Shown here piece after piece: positions 1-8,333 of a stretch of DNA of 15,315 bases; within the stretch, counting starts at the first letter, position 1; the number at the start of each line of letters is the position of its first letter. The notes beneath the pieces were generated by a model. That model saw only the letters and a list, made by a program, of their open reading frames with translations. It did not search any database and was not told where the DNA came from. Origin of the DNA: Albidovulum sp. (GTDB taxonomy: Bacteria > Pseudomonadota > Alphaproteobacteria > Rhodobacterales > Rhodobacteraceae). The stretch lies in NCBI GenBank assembly GCA_030837825.1, contig JAUQYB010000138.1, forward strand, positions 1 through 15,315, given 5' to 3'. Both the position numbers and the translations under genes were made by a program.

Positions 1-1
1 C

Positions 2-853
2 ATGTCGCTCAGCGTCGTGATCCCCGCCTACAACGAGGAAGGCGCGGTGCGCCACACGATCGAGGACGTGCGCGCAAGCATGGACCCCCTGGGGATTCCC
101 TACGAGATCATCGTCATCGACGACGGGTCCGAGGACCGGACGCTCGAGATCGCCCGCGAGACCGGCGTGGTGGTGGATTCGAACCAGGTCAACACCGGCT
201 ATGGCGCGGCGCTGAAACGCGGGATCCGGCACGCGCAATACGAATACGTGGCGATCCTCGATGCCGACGGGACCTATCCGGCGCGCTACCTGCCGCCGAT
301 GCTGGCGATGTGCCGCAACCAGGACATGGTGGTGGGCGACCGCGGCGCGGCGATGAAGAACGTTCCGCTGATCCGGCGCCCGGCGAAGTTCATCCTGAAC
401 CACTTCGCGTCCTTCCTTGCCGAGCGGAAGCTCAACGACCTCAACTCCGGCCTGCGCGTCTTCCGCAAGTCGGAGCTTGTGCCCTTCGTGCCGCTCCTGC
501 CGCAGAAGTTCTCCTTCACCACGACGATCACGCTCTGCATGGCCTGCAACGGCAAGGGGATGGTCTACACGCCGATCGAATACGGGCGCCGCGTCGGCAA
601 GTCGAAGATCCGCCCCGTCGATTTCCTCAACTTCATCATCCTCGTGCTGAGGATGACGGTGCTTTTCAACCCGCTCCGCGTCTTCATCCCGCTGGGACTG
701 GCGCTGATGGGCCTTGGCGCGGCGAAGTTCGTCTATGACATCTGGATGGACAACCTGTCGGAAACCACGATCTTCGCCTTCCTCTCGGCTCTCATCATCT
801 GGTCGCTGGGCCTGATCGCCGACATGATCTCGCGCCTGCATCTGCGGCCCTGA
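2..853 (+). CDS. GtrB/DPM1-like family 2 glycosyltransferase, membrane anchored
   Basis: This 283-residue protein resembles polyprenyl-phosphate sugar transferases (GtrB, DPM1, ArnC type), which move a sugar from a nucleotide donor to a lipid phosphate on the inner face of the membrane. The GT-A domain begins at once with SVVIPAYNEE (residues 4-13). The nucleotide-binding acidic pair is in VIDDG (39-42, D40/D41) and the metal-binding DxD is DADG (87-90). Two hydrophobic helices near 228-247 and 256-276 give the usual C-terminal anchor of this family. It opens a six-gene plus-strand run, and the next gene starts 1 bp after its stop. The Met at base 2 sits where the family normally starts, but its ribosome binding site and any upstream gene lie outside the window. 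The sugar and acceptor cannot be read from sequence. A partner GT39 enzyme lies at 8326-9819 on the other strand. Confidence 0.88.
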   Translation: MSLSVVIPAYNEEGAVRHTIEDVRASMDPLGIPYEIIVIDDGSEDRTLEIARETGVVVDSNQVNTGYGAALKRGIRHAQYEYVAILDADGTYPARYLPPMLAMCRNQDMVVGDRGAAMKNVPLIRRPAKFILNHFASFLAERKLNDLNSGLRVFRKSELVPFVPLLPQKFSFTTTITLCMACNGKGMVYTPIEYGRRVGKSKIRPVDFLNFIILVLRMTVLFNPLRVFIPLGLALMGLGAAKFVYDIWMDNLSETTIFAFLSALIIWSLGLIADMISRLHLRP

Positions 854-854
854 C

Positions 855-1829
855 ATGGCGGTTCCGGCGCGCGCCTTGAAGAAATGGGCGATCCGCGCGG
901 CCGGGTCGGCCGCAGCGCTTGCGCTGATCTTCTGGTTCCTGCCAAAAGAGGCGATCCTCGAGGGATTCACCCGGCTGAGCTGGCCGCTGTTCCTCGGGGT
1001 GCTGGTTGCCTTTCTGCTGTGTCACCTGGCGACCGCGTCGAAATGGTGGCTGCTGATGGACCGGGCGATCCCGCTGCCTGTGGCACTGCGCGCCCATTTC
1101 GCAGGGCTTGCGGCCAATCTCTGCCTGCCCGGCGCGGCCGGTGGCGACGCGGTGCGCGCCGGCCTTGCCCACGCCAGCCTGCGCGACGGGCCGAAGGTCG
1201 CGGCCGCCGCGGTGGGCGACCGGATGATCGACCTTGTCGGCCTCGCCTGCCTGACGCTCTGGGGCCTCGTCATGCTGGGCGGTCATGGCGCCAACCGGGT
1301 GCTCGCCTTCGCGGTCAGCGGCATCGTCTTCGCGCTTGCCGTTGCGGGGCTTTTCCTGTTTCCGGCGATCGCGCGCGGCCTCTGGGGCAGATGGCCCGGC
1401 CTGCCCGCCAGGGGGCTGGCGCTTCGCGTGGCCGATGCCTTTGCGGCGCTCGGCCGCCGGCCCTTCCTGCTCCTGTTCACGCTGGTCCTCTCGGCGGCGA
1501 TCCAGTCGGTGCTGATCTGGCTGTCGGTGATGCTGGCAGAGCCGGTGGGCGTGCACGTGCCGCTCGCCGCCTGGTTCTTCGCCTGGCCGCTGGCCAAGAT
1601 CATTGCCACCCTGCCGATCTCGCTCGGCGGGCTCGGGGTCAGGGAAAGCTCGCTCGCGGCCCTTCTCGTTCCCTTCGGCGCCGGCGCGCCGGAGGTCGTG
1701 GCCTCGGGCCTTGCCTGGCAGGGCATCCTCTACCTCGCGGGCGCGCTCGGTGCCCTTCTCCTCATCGCCTCGGGCGGCGGGCTTCGTGCCGCCGCCGCGC
1801 CACGGACCATCACGGAGGTTTCGGAATGA
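855..1829 (+). CDS. UPF0104 / LPG-synthase-TM-like integral membrane protein
   Basis: This 324-residue protein is very hydrophobic, with about seven or eight likely membrane segments. It matches the lysylphosphatidylglycerol-synthase transmembrane family (flippase-like, UPF0104, AglD-like). Family landmarks visible are LPGAAGGDAVR (91-101), DRMIDL (122-127) and PISLGGLGVRE (254-264). No soluble aminoacyl-transferase domain follows, so it is not a full MprF. Stand-alone members often sit beside GT2 polyprenyl-phosphate transferases and are proposed to move or help process lipid-linked sugars. It starts 1 bp after the GT2 stop, and its own stop overlaps the next start (ATGA), so the three genes are probably translationally coupled. 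A role in flipping the lipid-linked sugar made by the preceding GT2 protein is inference from the pairing; no biochemical function can be read from the sequence. Confidence 0.85.
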   Translation: MAVPARALKKWAIRAAGSAAALALIFWFLPKEAILEGFTRLSWPLFLGVLVAFLLCHLATASKWWLLMDRAIPLPVALRAHFAGLAANLCLPGAAGGDAVRAGLAHASLRDGPKVAAAAVGDRMIDLVGLACLTLWGLVMLGGHGANRVLAFAVSGIVFALAVAGLFLFPAIARGLWGRWPGLPARGLALRVADAFAALGRRPFLLLFTLVLSAAIQSVLIWLSVMLAEPVGVHVPLAAWFFAWPLAKIIATLPISLGGLGVRESSLAALLVPFGAGAPEVVASGLAWQGILYLAGALGALLLIASGGGLRAAAAPRTITEVSE

Positions 1830-3289
1830 CGGCTGACGCCGCGAAGGGCGCCAGCCCGAAGGTCACGGTTCTGGGGGCGGGCCCGGCGGGGATTGCCGCC
1901 GCCTATGCGTTGACGAAAGGCACACCGGACCGCAGGCCGGGAGGGCGGGCGCGGGTGGAGGTGCTGGAACGCGCCGCCGTGGCGGGCGGCAATTCCACCT
2001 CTTTCCTCATCGACGGCATCTGGTGCGACTACGGCTCGCACCGCTTCCACCCGGTCGCCGATCCGCAGGTGCTGGCGGATGTGAAGGCGCTGCTCGGGCC
2101 CGATCTGCTGCTGCAACCGCGGCACGGGCGCATCCGCCTCGGCGGGCGCTGGATCCACTTTCCGCTGAAATTGCAGGACGCGCTCCTGAAGCTGCCACCC
2201 GCCTTCGCGGCATCGCTGATCGCCGACATGGCGCTGAAGAAGTTCCGCCGGAAATCAGCAGGGCCGCGGAGCTTCTCCTCGGTCCTTCTCGACGGGCTCG
2301 GCCCGACGATCTCGAGGAATTTCTACTTCCCCTATGTGCGCAAGCTCTGGGGCCTCGATCCCGACCGGCTTGCCGTGACGCTGGCGGAACGGCGGGTTTC
2401 GGGCTCGTCGATCGGCAAGATCCTCGCCAAGATGATGCGGATGGTGCCGGGCCTCAGAGGCGAGACGACGGGGCGGTTCTACTATCCGAAGAAGGGCTTC
2501 GGCCAGATTTCCGGGGCGATGATGGCCGCGGCGGAATCGCAGGGCGCGGCCTTCCGCTTCGGCGCCGACATCGTCCGGATCGAGCGCGAGGGCAACCGGG
2601 TGACGGCGGTCGTGACCAGGGAAGGTGGTGCCGAGGCACGCCACGAGGCCGACCAGGTCTATTCGACGATTCCGCTGACGACGGTCATCCGGCTGATGGA
2701 CCCGCCGCCACCGCCCGAGGTGATCGAGGCGGCCAGGGCGATCCGGTTCCGCGGAATGATCCTCGTCTATCTCATCCTCGGAACCGACCGCTTCACCGAA
2801 TATGACGCGCACTACTTTCCCGAACTCTCGATCCCGATCAGCCGGATGTCGGAGCCGAAGAACTACAGCTCTGCGGCCGGGCCCCGGGACCGCACCATCC
2901 TCTGCGCCGAGCTTCCGTGCGATCCGGGCGAGCGGTGGTGGGACATGTCGGACGCCGAGCTTGGGCGGCACTATTGCGACTGGCTGGGGGGCCTCGGCCT
3001 GCCCGTCACCGTGCCGGTGATCCGGACCGAGACGCGGCGCATCGCCCATGCCTATCCGGTCTACGACATCGACTACCAGCGCCACTTCGAGACGGTGGAC
3101 AACTGGCTCTCGTCGCTCGAGGGCTTCCTGAGTTTCGGCCGGCAGGGGCTTTTCGCCCATGACAACACCCACCACGCTTTCGCGATGGCCTACGCGGCGG
3201 CGGGCGTGCTGACGCCCGAGGGCGGGATCGACCGGGCGAAATGGGCCGAACACCGCCACGAGTTCGAAAGCCACCGGGTCGAGGACTGA
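1826..3289 (+). CDS. FAD-dependent UGM/protoporphyrinogen-oxidase-like enzyme
   Basis: This 487-residue flavoprotein has a Rossmann FAD-binding motif GAGPAG (17-22) close to the N terminus. It then has GGN (54-56) and YGSHRFHP (69-76), which resemble the GGN and YGPHIFHT elements of UDP-galactopyranose mutase. FPYVRKLWGLDP (168-179), DPPPPPEV (292-299) and a C-terminal substrate/FAD segment near YPVYDIDY also appear in a paralogue at 12824-14302. The family includes sugar mutases, amine oxidases and many carbohydrate-cluster enzymes of unknown reaction; a flavin reaction on a sugar nucleotide or lipid-linked sugar is inferred. The ATG at 1826 overlaps the preceding TGA and places the FAD motif correctly. 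A longer open frame reaches back to base 884, but it lies over the membrane-protein gene in another frame and is a shadow. The exact reaction remains open. Confidence 0.85.
   Translation: MTADAAKGASPKVTVLGAGPAGIAAAYALTKGTPDRRPGGRARVEVLERAAVAGGNSTSFLIDGIWCDYGSHRFHPVADPQVLADVKALLGPDLLLQPRHGRIRLGGRWIHFPLKLQDALLKLPPAFAASLIADMALKKFRRKSAGPRSFSSVLLDGLGPTISRNFYFPYVRKLWGLDPDRLAVTLAERRVSGSSIGKILAKMMRMVPGLRGETTGRFYYPKKGFGQISGAMMAAAESQGAAFRFGADIVRIEREGNRVTAVVTREGGAEARHEADQVYSTIPLTTVIRLMDPPPPPEVIEAARAIRFRGMILVYLILGTDRFTEYDAHYFPELSIPISRMSEPKNYSSAAGPRDRTILCAELPCDPGERWWDMSDAELGRHYCDWLGGLGLPVTVPVIRTETRRIAHAYPVYDIDYQRHFETVDNWLSSLEGFLSFGRQGLFAHDNTHHAFAMAYAAAGVLTPEGGIDRAKWAEHRHEFESHRVED
3281..3285 (+). promoter_or_regulatory. 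Ribosome binding site supporting a TTG start
   Basis: A GAGGA element sits six bases before the TTG at 3292 and inside the last codons of the FAD-enzyme gene. It supports TTG 3292 as the deacetylase start rather than the ATG at 3241, which would overlap the previous gene by 49 bases and add residues that do not fit the family. Confidence 0.6.
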
Positions 3290-3291
3290 TC

Positions 3292-4080
3292 TTGCCCGGG
3301 CCTCTCGTCGACATCCTGATGTATCACTCGGTCTCGAACCGCGGCGGAGCCACGGCGATCGCGCCGGCGGTCTTTGCCGCTCAGATGGCGGCGATCGCCG
3401 AGGCCGGCGTGCCGGTGATCACGCTCGACGACCTTCTGGCCGCGCGCGAGGGGCGGCACGATCTCGCGCCGCGGTCGGTGATCCTCACCTTCGACGACGG
3501 GTTTCAGGATTTCGCCGATGCCGCCTGGCCGGTGATGGCGAAGCACGGGTTCCGCCCGATCGTCTACCTGCCCACCGCCTTCGTCGGGCGCGCCGAGGGC
3601 TGGCGGGGCATCGCCGACCCGCCGCGGGCGCTGATGGGCTGGGGCACGATCCGGGCGCTGGCGAAGGAGGGCGTGGCCTTCGGCAGCCACACCGTGCACC
3701 ACCCCGACCTTACCGCGATGACCGCCGCCGAGGTCGAGGCCGAGCTGGTCCGTTCGCGCGCCGAGATCGAGAACCGGATCGGCCAGCCCTGCCGCCATTT
3801 CGCGCCGCCCTACGGCCTGGCCAACGCCGGGGTCCGCGCGCGCATCGCCGAAAGCTATCACTCGTCGGTCGGCACGCGGCTGGACGAGGCTGCGCCCGCC
3901 TCCGATCCCTTCGACCTGCCGCGGATCGAGATGTTCTATTTCACCGATCCCGCGCGCTGGCGTGCGCATCTGGCGGGCCGCGGGGCGGCATGGCTTGCGC
4001 TCCGCAAGGGGCTGCGCGCGATCAAGGCGCGGGTGTCGAACCCCTGGCAGGGGCTGGCCTCTGGCGGGGGCGGGGCGTGA
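3292..4080 (+). CDS. NodB-family polysaccharide deacetylase
   Basis: This 262-residue protein is a carbohydrate esterase 4 (NodB homology) enzyme, a metal-dependent remover of N-acetyl or O-acetyl groups from sugars. Motif 1 is TFDDG (66-70), with the catalytic base and metal aspartate pair D68/D69. Motif 2 is the H-x3-H metal pair in SHTVHHP (H133, H137). Motif 3 appears as RHFAPPYG (168-175). The early DILMYHSVS segment is typical of the exopolysaccharide-linked members. No signal peptide is visible, so it probably works in the cytoplasm, for example on a lipid-linked precursor or sugar intermediate. The start is TTG, 2 bp after the upstream stop. Its TGA overlaps the GTG start of the flippase gene. 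The catalytic residues look intact; the substrate is unknown. Confidence 0.9.
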   Translation: MPGPLVDILMYHSVSNRGGATAIAPAVFAAQMAAIAEAGVPVITLDDLLAAREGRHDLAPRSVILTFDDGFQDFADAAWPVMAKHGFRPIVYLPTAFVGRAEGWRGIADPPRALMGWGTIRALAKEGVAFGSHTVHHPDLTAMTAAEVEAELVRSRAEIENRIGQPCRHFAPPYGLANAGVRARIAESYHSSVGTRLDEAAPASDPFDLPRIEMFYFTDPARWRAHLAGRGAAWLALRKGLRAIKARVSNPWQGLASGGGGA

Positions 4081-5528
4081 GCGTCGGGCACAGGTTCATC
4101 CGGGGCGTCGCCTGGATGCTCGCCGGCGGCTGGACCGAACAGGCGATCAACTTCGCCGTCTTCGTGACGATGGCCAAGCTTCTCGGGCCCGAGCTTTACG
4201 GGCTTCTCTCGATGGCCGCGGTCTTCATCGTGCTGGCCGAGGCGCTGGTGAGGGAAAGCGTCTCGGAATACCTCATCGCCGCGCATGATCCGGGGGCGGA
4301 GGACTACAATGCGACCTTCTGGCTGACGGCGGCGCTGGGCCTCGTGCTGGCCCTTGCCCTCTGGGCCGCGTCGGGGGCGATCGCCGCCCTCTACGGCCAG
4401 CCGCAGGTGGCCGGACTGATCCGCGGCCTGTCGGTGACGGTGCTGCTGATCGCCTTCACCGCGGTCCCGGTCGCGATCCTGCGCCGCGAGTTCAACTTCC
4501 GCGTCCTCTCTTTGCGCGCCATCGCGGGCGTCGTCGCGGGCGGCGTGGTCGGCATCGGCATGGCGCTCATGGGCTACGGCGTGTGGAGCTTCGTCGGCCA
4601 GTGGATCGCCATGATCGCGACGAACGTGGTTATGGCCTGGACGGCGGTGGAATGGCGGCCGGGCCTCGTGACGACGCGGGCGCATCTGAGGCGTGCGGGC
4701 GGGTTCGGGGCGCAGGTGCTGGGCCTGCGCGCTGCCGAACTCGCTGCCGCGCAACTGCCGACGCTGATCATCGGGGCGACCCTCGGGCCCTTGGCCACCG
4801 GGCTCTATTCCGTCTCCTGGCGGCTGGTGGAGACGCTGACCTTCCTCATTTCCACACCGCTCAGGATGGTCTCGCAGCCTGCCTTCGCCGCCGTCACGCG
4901 GGAAGGGGGGCGGGCGGGCGATCTGCTGCTCGACATCGCGCGGCTGACCGGCGTCGCGGCCTTTCCGTTCTTCGTGGGGCTTGCGGTGGTGGCCGAGCCG
5001 GTGCTTCGGCTGGTCTTCGGGGCGGAATGGCTCGGCGCCGCGCCGGTCCTCGGCGTCCTGGCCTTCCTCGGGCTCTACTTCTCGGTGGCGCTTGTCCAGC
5101 AGAGCTTCTGCCTCGCGGCCGGCAAGGCGGGAGAGATCACGGTGCTGACCTGGGGCAACGTGGTGCTCGGGGCGGCCTTCATCCTCGCCGCCGCTCCCTG
5201 GGGGCTTGTCGCGATCACGGCCGGGTTCGTGGCCGCGCATTACCTTCTGTGGATCTTCCGCTTCCGGCTTGTCGCGCGGCTCGGCGACATTCCGGTGGCA
5301 CCGCTCATGACCTGCAACATCCTGCCCGCACTTGCCGCGGGCGTCATGGCGGCGGTGGTGATCCTTGTCCAGCGCGCGCTTGGCGGTGCGCCGCTTGCGC
5401 TGTCAGTCGCGGCCAGCATCCTCGCCGGCATTGCGGCCTATGGCGCGCTGGCACTTCTTCTCATGCGCGACCGGATCGGGCTTTTCCTGGCCTACGCCCG
5501 CCCGGCGGCGGAGGCAGGCCCGGCATGA
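4077..5528 (+). CDS. Wzx/WzxC-type polysaccharide flippase (MOP superfamily)
   Basis: This 483-residue protein consists almost entirely of hydrophobic helices, roughly twelve as expected for the polysaccharide transporter branch of the MOP superfamily. The N-terminal GVAWMLAGGWTEQAINFAVF and the LRREFNFRVLSLRA stretch (about residues 134-147) followed by an LMGYGVWSFVGQ helix are characteristic of WzxC/AmsL-like oligosaccharide-lipid flippases. These move undecaprenyl-linked repeat units from the inner to the outer leaflet of the inner membrane. Translation starts at GTG 4077, which overlaps the deacetylase stop (GTGA); the longer open frame to 3990 only adds an unlikely leader read inside the deacetylase gene. 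Its stop overlaps the next ATG. Its presence suggests a Wzx/Wzy-type pathway rather than an ABC exporter, although no Wzy polymerase or export proteins are in the window. Confidence 0.88.
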   Translation: MSVGHRFIRGVAWMLAGGWTEQAINFAVFVTMAKLLGPELYGLLSMAAVFIVLAEALVRESVSEYLIAAHDPGAEDYNATFWLTAALGLVLALALWAASGAIAALYGQPQVAGLIRGLSVTVLLIAFTAVPVAILRREFNFRVLSLRAIAGVVAGGVVGIGMALMGYGVWSFVGQWIAMIATNVVMAWTAVEWRPGLVTTRAHLRRAGGFGAQVLGLRAAELAAAQLPTLIIGATLGPLATGLYSVSWRLVETLTFLISTPLRMVSQPAFAAVTREGGRAGDLLLDIARLTGVAAFPFFVGLAVVAEPVLRLVFGAEWLGAAPVLGVLAFLGLYFSVALVQQSFCLAAGKAGEITVLTWGNVVLGAAFILAAAPWGLVAITAGFVAAHYLLWIFRFRLVARLGDIPVAPLMTCNILPALAAGVMAAVVILVQRALGGAPLALSVAASILAGIAAYGALALLLMRDRIGLFLAYARPAAEAGPA

Positions 5529-6787
5529 GGTCGCTTCGCATCGTCATGTTCACCACCTTCTATCCGCCCTATTCCTTCGGGGGCGACGCGGTTGGGGTGC
5601 AGCGGATGGCGCGCGCGCTGGCGGCGCGGGGCCATGACGTGACCGTGGTGCACGAGGAGGACAGCTACCTGATCCTCGGCGGCAAGGTGCAGCCCGAAGG
5701 GGCCCCGGACGGCGTGCGGCGGATCGGCCTCAGGGCACGCCACGGGCTTCTGTCGAACCTCCTGACCCAGCAGCTTGGCCGGCCCGTGACCCATGCCGCA
5801 CGCCTGCGCGAGATCATCGCGGAGCGCAGGCCCGACATCCTGTGGTACAACAACACCTCGCTGATCGGCGGCCCCGGCCTGCTGCCGATCGGCGAGGGGC
5901 TGAAGGTCTACGAGGCGCACGAGCACTGGCTGGTCTGCCCCACGCATGTCCTCTGGCGCTACGGGCGGGAGCTTTGCGACGAGCGGCACTGCGTGAGATG
6001 CCAGCTCAGCTACCGGCGCCCGCCGCAGCTCTGGCGGCACACCGGAATGCTGGACCGCGCGCTCAACCACATCGACCTGATCATCGCGAAAAGCGAGTTC
6101 AGCCGCGCGAAGCACCGGGATTTCGGGCTCGGGCACGAGATGGAGGTGCTGCCCTATTTCCTGCCCGACCTGCCGAGCCTCGCCGAACCCTGGCGCGGCC
6201 ACCCGCGGCCCTATTTCCTGTTCGTCGGGCGGCTGGAGAAGATCAAGGGCTTGCAGGAGGTCTTTCCGGCGATGGACCGCCATCCGGACGCCGACCTCCT
6301 GATCCTCGGCGACGGCGACTATGCGGGCGAGCTGAAGCGGATCGCGGGCGGGCGCGCGAACGTCCGGTTCCTCGGCCGCAAGGGCCCGGAGGAACTCGAC
6401 GCCTATTATCGCGGCGCGCTCGGCCTGATCGTGCCCTCGGTCTGCTACGAGACCTTCGGCATCATCCTGATCGAGAGCTTCCGGCTCGGCACGCCGGTCA
6501 TCGCCCGCCGACTTGGCCCCTTCCCGGAGATCGTCGAACGGGCCGGGGCGGGGGAACTCTTCCACACGGGGGACGAACTGGTGGCGGCGATGCGGCGGCT
6601 GCAGGCGGACCCCGCCCACCGCGCGGCGCTGTCGCAGGCAGCGCGGGACGCCTTCGCCGCGCACTGGCGCGAGGACCGGGTGATGGCGGCCTATGGTGCG
6701 GCACTGGCGCGGGCGGCAGGGCGCAAGGGCGACCGGGCGCTGGCGGCGGCGTTGGAGGCCGGCGCTTTCGAGCGCGGGGCGGGCTGA
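5525..6787 (+). CDS. Family 4 glycosyltransferase (GT-B) with cysteine cluster
   Basis: This 420-residue protein is a GT-B retaining glycosyltransferase. The N-terminal domain has the acceptor-side FYPPYSFGGDAVGVQR segment (12-27). The C-terminal domain has FVGRLEKIKG (233-242) and the E-x7-E pair in YETFGIILIES (E309, E317) that contacts the nucleotide-sugar donor. A four-cysteine set, C138, C151, C156 and C159 (spacing 12-4-2), sits at the end of the N-terminal domain after HEHWLVCP; similar clusters occur in other polysaccharide GT4 enzymes and could bind a metal. It is the last gene of the plus-strand operon: its ATG overlaps the flippase stop, and its stop lies only 7 bp from the stop of the convergent minus-strand gene. 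It probably adds one sugar to the lipid-linked repeat unit on the cytoplasmic face. The donor and acceptor are unknown. Confidence 0.9.
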   Translation: MRSLRIVMFTTFYPPYSFGGDAVGVQRMARALAARGHDVTVVHEEDSYLILGGKVQPEGAPDGVRRIGLRARHGLLSNLLTQQLGRPVTHAARLREIIAERRPDILWYNNTSLIGGPGLLPIGEGLKVYEAHEHWLVCPTHVLWRYGRELCDERHCVRCQLSYRRPPQLWRHTGMLDRALNHIDLIIAKSEFSRAKHRDFGLGHEMEVLPYFLPDLPSLAEPWRGHPRPYFLFVGRLEKIKGLQEVFPAMDRHPDADLLILGDGDYAGELKRIAGGRANVRFLGRKGPEELDAYYRGALGLIVPSVCYETFGIILIESFRLGTPVIARRLGPFPEIVERAGAGELFHTGDELVAAMRRLQADPAHRAALSQAARDAFAAHWREDRVMAAYGAALARAAGRKGDRALAAALEAGAFERGAG

Positions 6788-6794
6788 CCCGCCG

Positions 6795-8333
6795 CTATGC
6801 CAGGGCGCCGATCCGGTGCGCGTTGGCCATGACCGGGAAGGTGATCGTGGTTGCCGGGATCGCCGGCAGGACGGTCGCGTCGACCACATGGAGCCGCGTC
6901 AGGCCCGCGGGCCGGCCGAGCGGGTCTGACTGCGCCCCCTGCGGCGTCGCCGTCATCGGCAGGCTGGCACCGACATGGAAGCTCGACCCCGGCGCGGCGC
7001 CCCTTGTGGCAAAGGCAAGCGCGCTGAGCCCGGCATGGCCCATCGCGCGGCCGATCCGGCCCGCGGCTGCCTTCACGATGCGGGCGGTTTCCGGGTTTTC
7101 CTCCAGCGCGGCGCGGAGGCGGCCATCGGGGGCGAGCGTCAGCCCGATCCGGTGGGAGTGGTGGGAGTGCAGGAAAAGCTGCGCCACGATCAACCTCCGG
7201 GCGAGTGCGGTGAAAAGCGGGGCCGATCCGGGCAGCTTGCGCGCGTAGTTCTGGATCAGGTCGCGGGCGTAGAATTCGTTCCAGGAAGAGACCTGGGCAT
7301 GGACGAGGAAGGGCGAGACCTCGGGCGCGTCAAGTTCCAGGAACACCTGCGGCAGGGTATGGAACCGGCCCCGGTCGGGCCGGCTGCGGTTGCGCCAGCG
7401 CTGAAGCATCGGCAGGAAGGCGTGCTGGCTGTCGCGAAGCGTCAGCGTCGCCGCCCCCGGCGCCGAGGCGAGCAGGATGCGTGCCGTCTCCAGCACTCCC
7501 GCCCCGAGGAAGACGCGGGGGGCGGACAGCGTCTCGCCGTCCCGAAGGTGCAGCGTGACGCCCGCCGCCGTCTCCTCGAAGCGGATGACGACGGCGCCGG
7601 GCCGGTAGGTGAAGGCGGAATTGTCGCCCAGGCGCGCGATCTGGTCCCCGGCCGACCAGATCAGCCCGTAGGGGCAGCCGTGCAGGCAAAGCCCGCAGCG
7701 CCGGCAGCCCGCCGCGACGGCCTGCCGCGCCGCGCCTGCGGTCAGGCCGAGCGCCGCCATCGGTGCGTGCGCCGCGGCAAGCCGGGCCAGCAGCGCCTCG
7801 ATCTGCACCGGGTGGGGCAGCGGCTCGCGCCCCGACATCGGCAGGGCGGGGAACAGCATGGCCAGATCGTCCTTGCGCCCCGCGACGGGCAGGAACCCGG
7901 CCACGGCGCGGTAGTGCGGTGCAAGATCGGCCTCGGTCACCGGCCATCCCGCCATGTCCGCCTGCCGGTAGGGCAGGATCGCCGCCCCCCAGAGGTTGGA
8001 AAGCCCGCCCGCCGCGCGCGAGGCGCGCAGGCCCATCCAGCCCGGCAGGTCGGCGAAGGTGTCGCCCCCCGCCTCCATCGCGAAGTCGGAACCATAGCGG
8101 CGGACCTGTCCCGGCGGGCCGCCGAACTGCGGCGCCATCCAGCCGGGCCGGACCTCGGGGTCCCAGTCGGCCGGATCGGTGGCGCCGAGCGCCGCCCGGC
8201 GCGCCTCTGCCGCGGGATCCAGAACCTTGCCGCCGTCGAGCATCAGGACGCGGCGCCCGCGCGCCAGAAGCGCCGTTGCGGCAGCGACGCCTGCGGGGCC
8301 CGAGCCGACGACGATGTCGGGCGCCTCAGTCAC
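6795..8333 (-). CDS. GMC-type FAD dehydrogenase with four-cysteine Fe-S-like motif
   Basis: This 512-residue protein is a glucose-methanol-choline oxidoreductase. The N-terminal dinucleotide motif is VVGSGPAG (8-15). The C-terminal GMC region shows SFHVGASLPM (451-460), with a candidate catalytic histidine H453, and the closing LHVVDATVLP (481-490) followed by an FAD-contacting PATTITFPVM segment. In the middle is a perfect C-x2-C-x2-C-x3-C-P motif (C210, C213, C216, C220), the form that ligates a 4Fe-4S cluster in ferredoxins. Burkholderia FAD-glucose dehydrogenase, also a GMC protein, carries an Fe-S cluster in a comparable mid-protein place, so a dehydrogenase passing electrons to an external carrier is more likely than an oxidase. 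The start is GTG at 8333; no ATG lies before the FAD motif. It overlaps the GT39 gene by 8 bp. It is probably a sugar or polyol dehydrogenase, substrate unknown. Confidence 0.83.
   Translation of the reverse strand: MTEAPDIVVGSGPAGVAAATALLARGRRVLMLDGGKVLDPAAEARRAALGATDPADWDPEVRPGWMAPQFGGPPGQVRRYGSDFAMEAGGDTFADLPGWMGLRASRAAGGLSNLWGAAILPYRQADMAGWPVTEADLAPHYRAVAGFLPVAGRKDDLAMLFPALPMSGREPLPHPVQIEALLARLAAAHAPMAALGLTAGAARQAVAAGCRRCGLCLHGCPYGLIWSAGDQIARLGDNSAFTYRPGAVVIRFEETAAGVTLHLRDGETLSAPRVFLGAGVLETARILLASAPGAATLTLRDSQHAFLPMLQRWRNRSRPDRGRFHTLPQVFLELDAPEVSPFLVHAQVSSWNEFYARDLIQNYARKLPGSAPLFTALARRLIVAQLFLHSHHSHRIGLTLAPDGRLRAALEENPETARIVKAAAGRIGRAMGHAGLSALAFATRGAAPGSSFHVGASLPMTATPQGAQSDPLGRPAGLTRLHVVDATVLPAIPATTITFPVMANAHRIGALA

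Noticed and set aside
884..1825. Extended N-terminal part of the open frame containing the first FAD enzyme
   Set aside because: It overlaps the UPF0104 gene in another frame and reads as Arg/Gly/Pro-rich non-protein sequence; the FAD motif sits 17 residues after the ATG at 1826.
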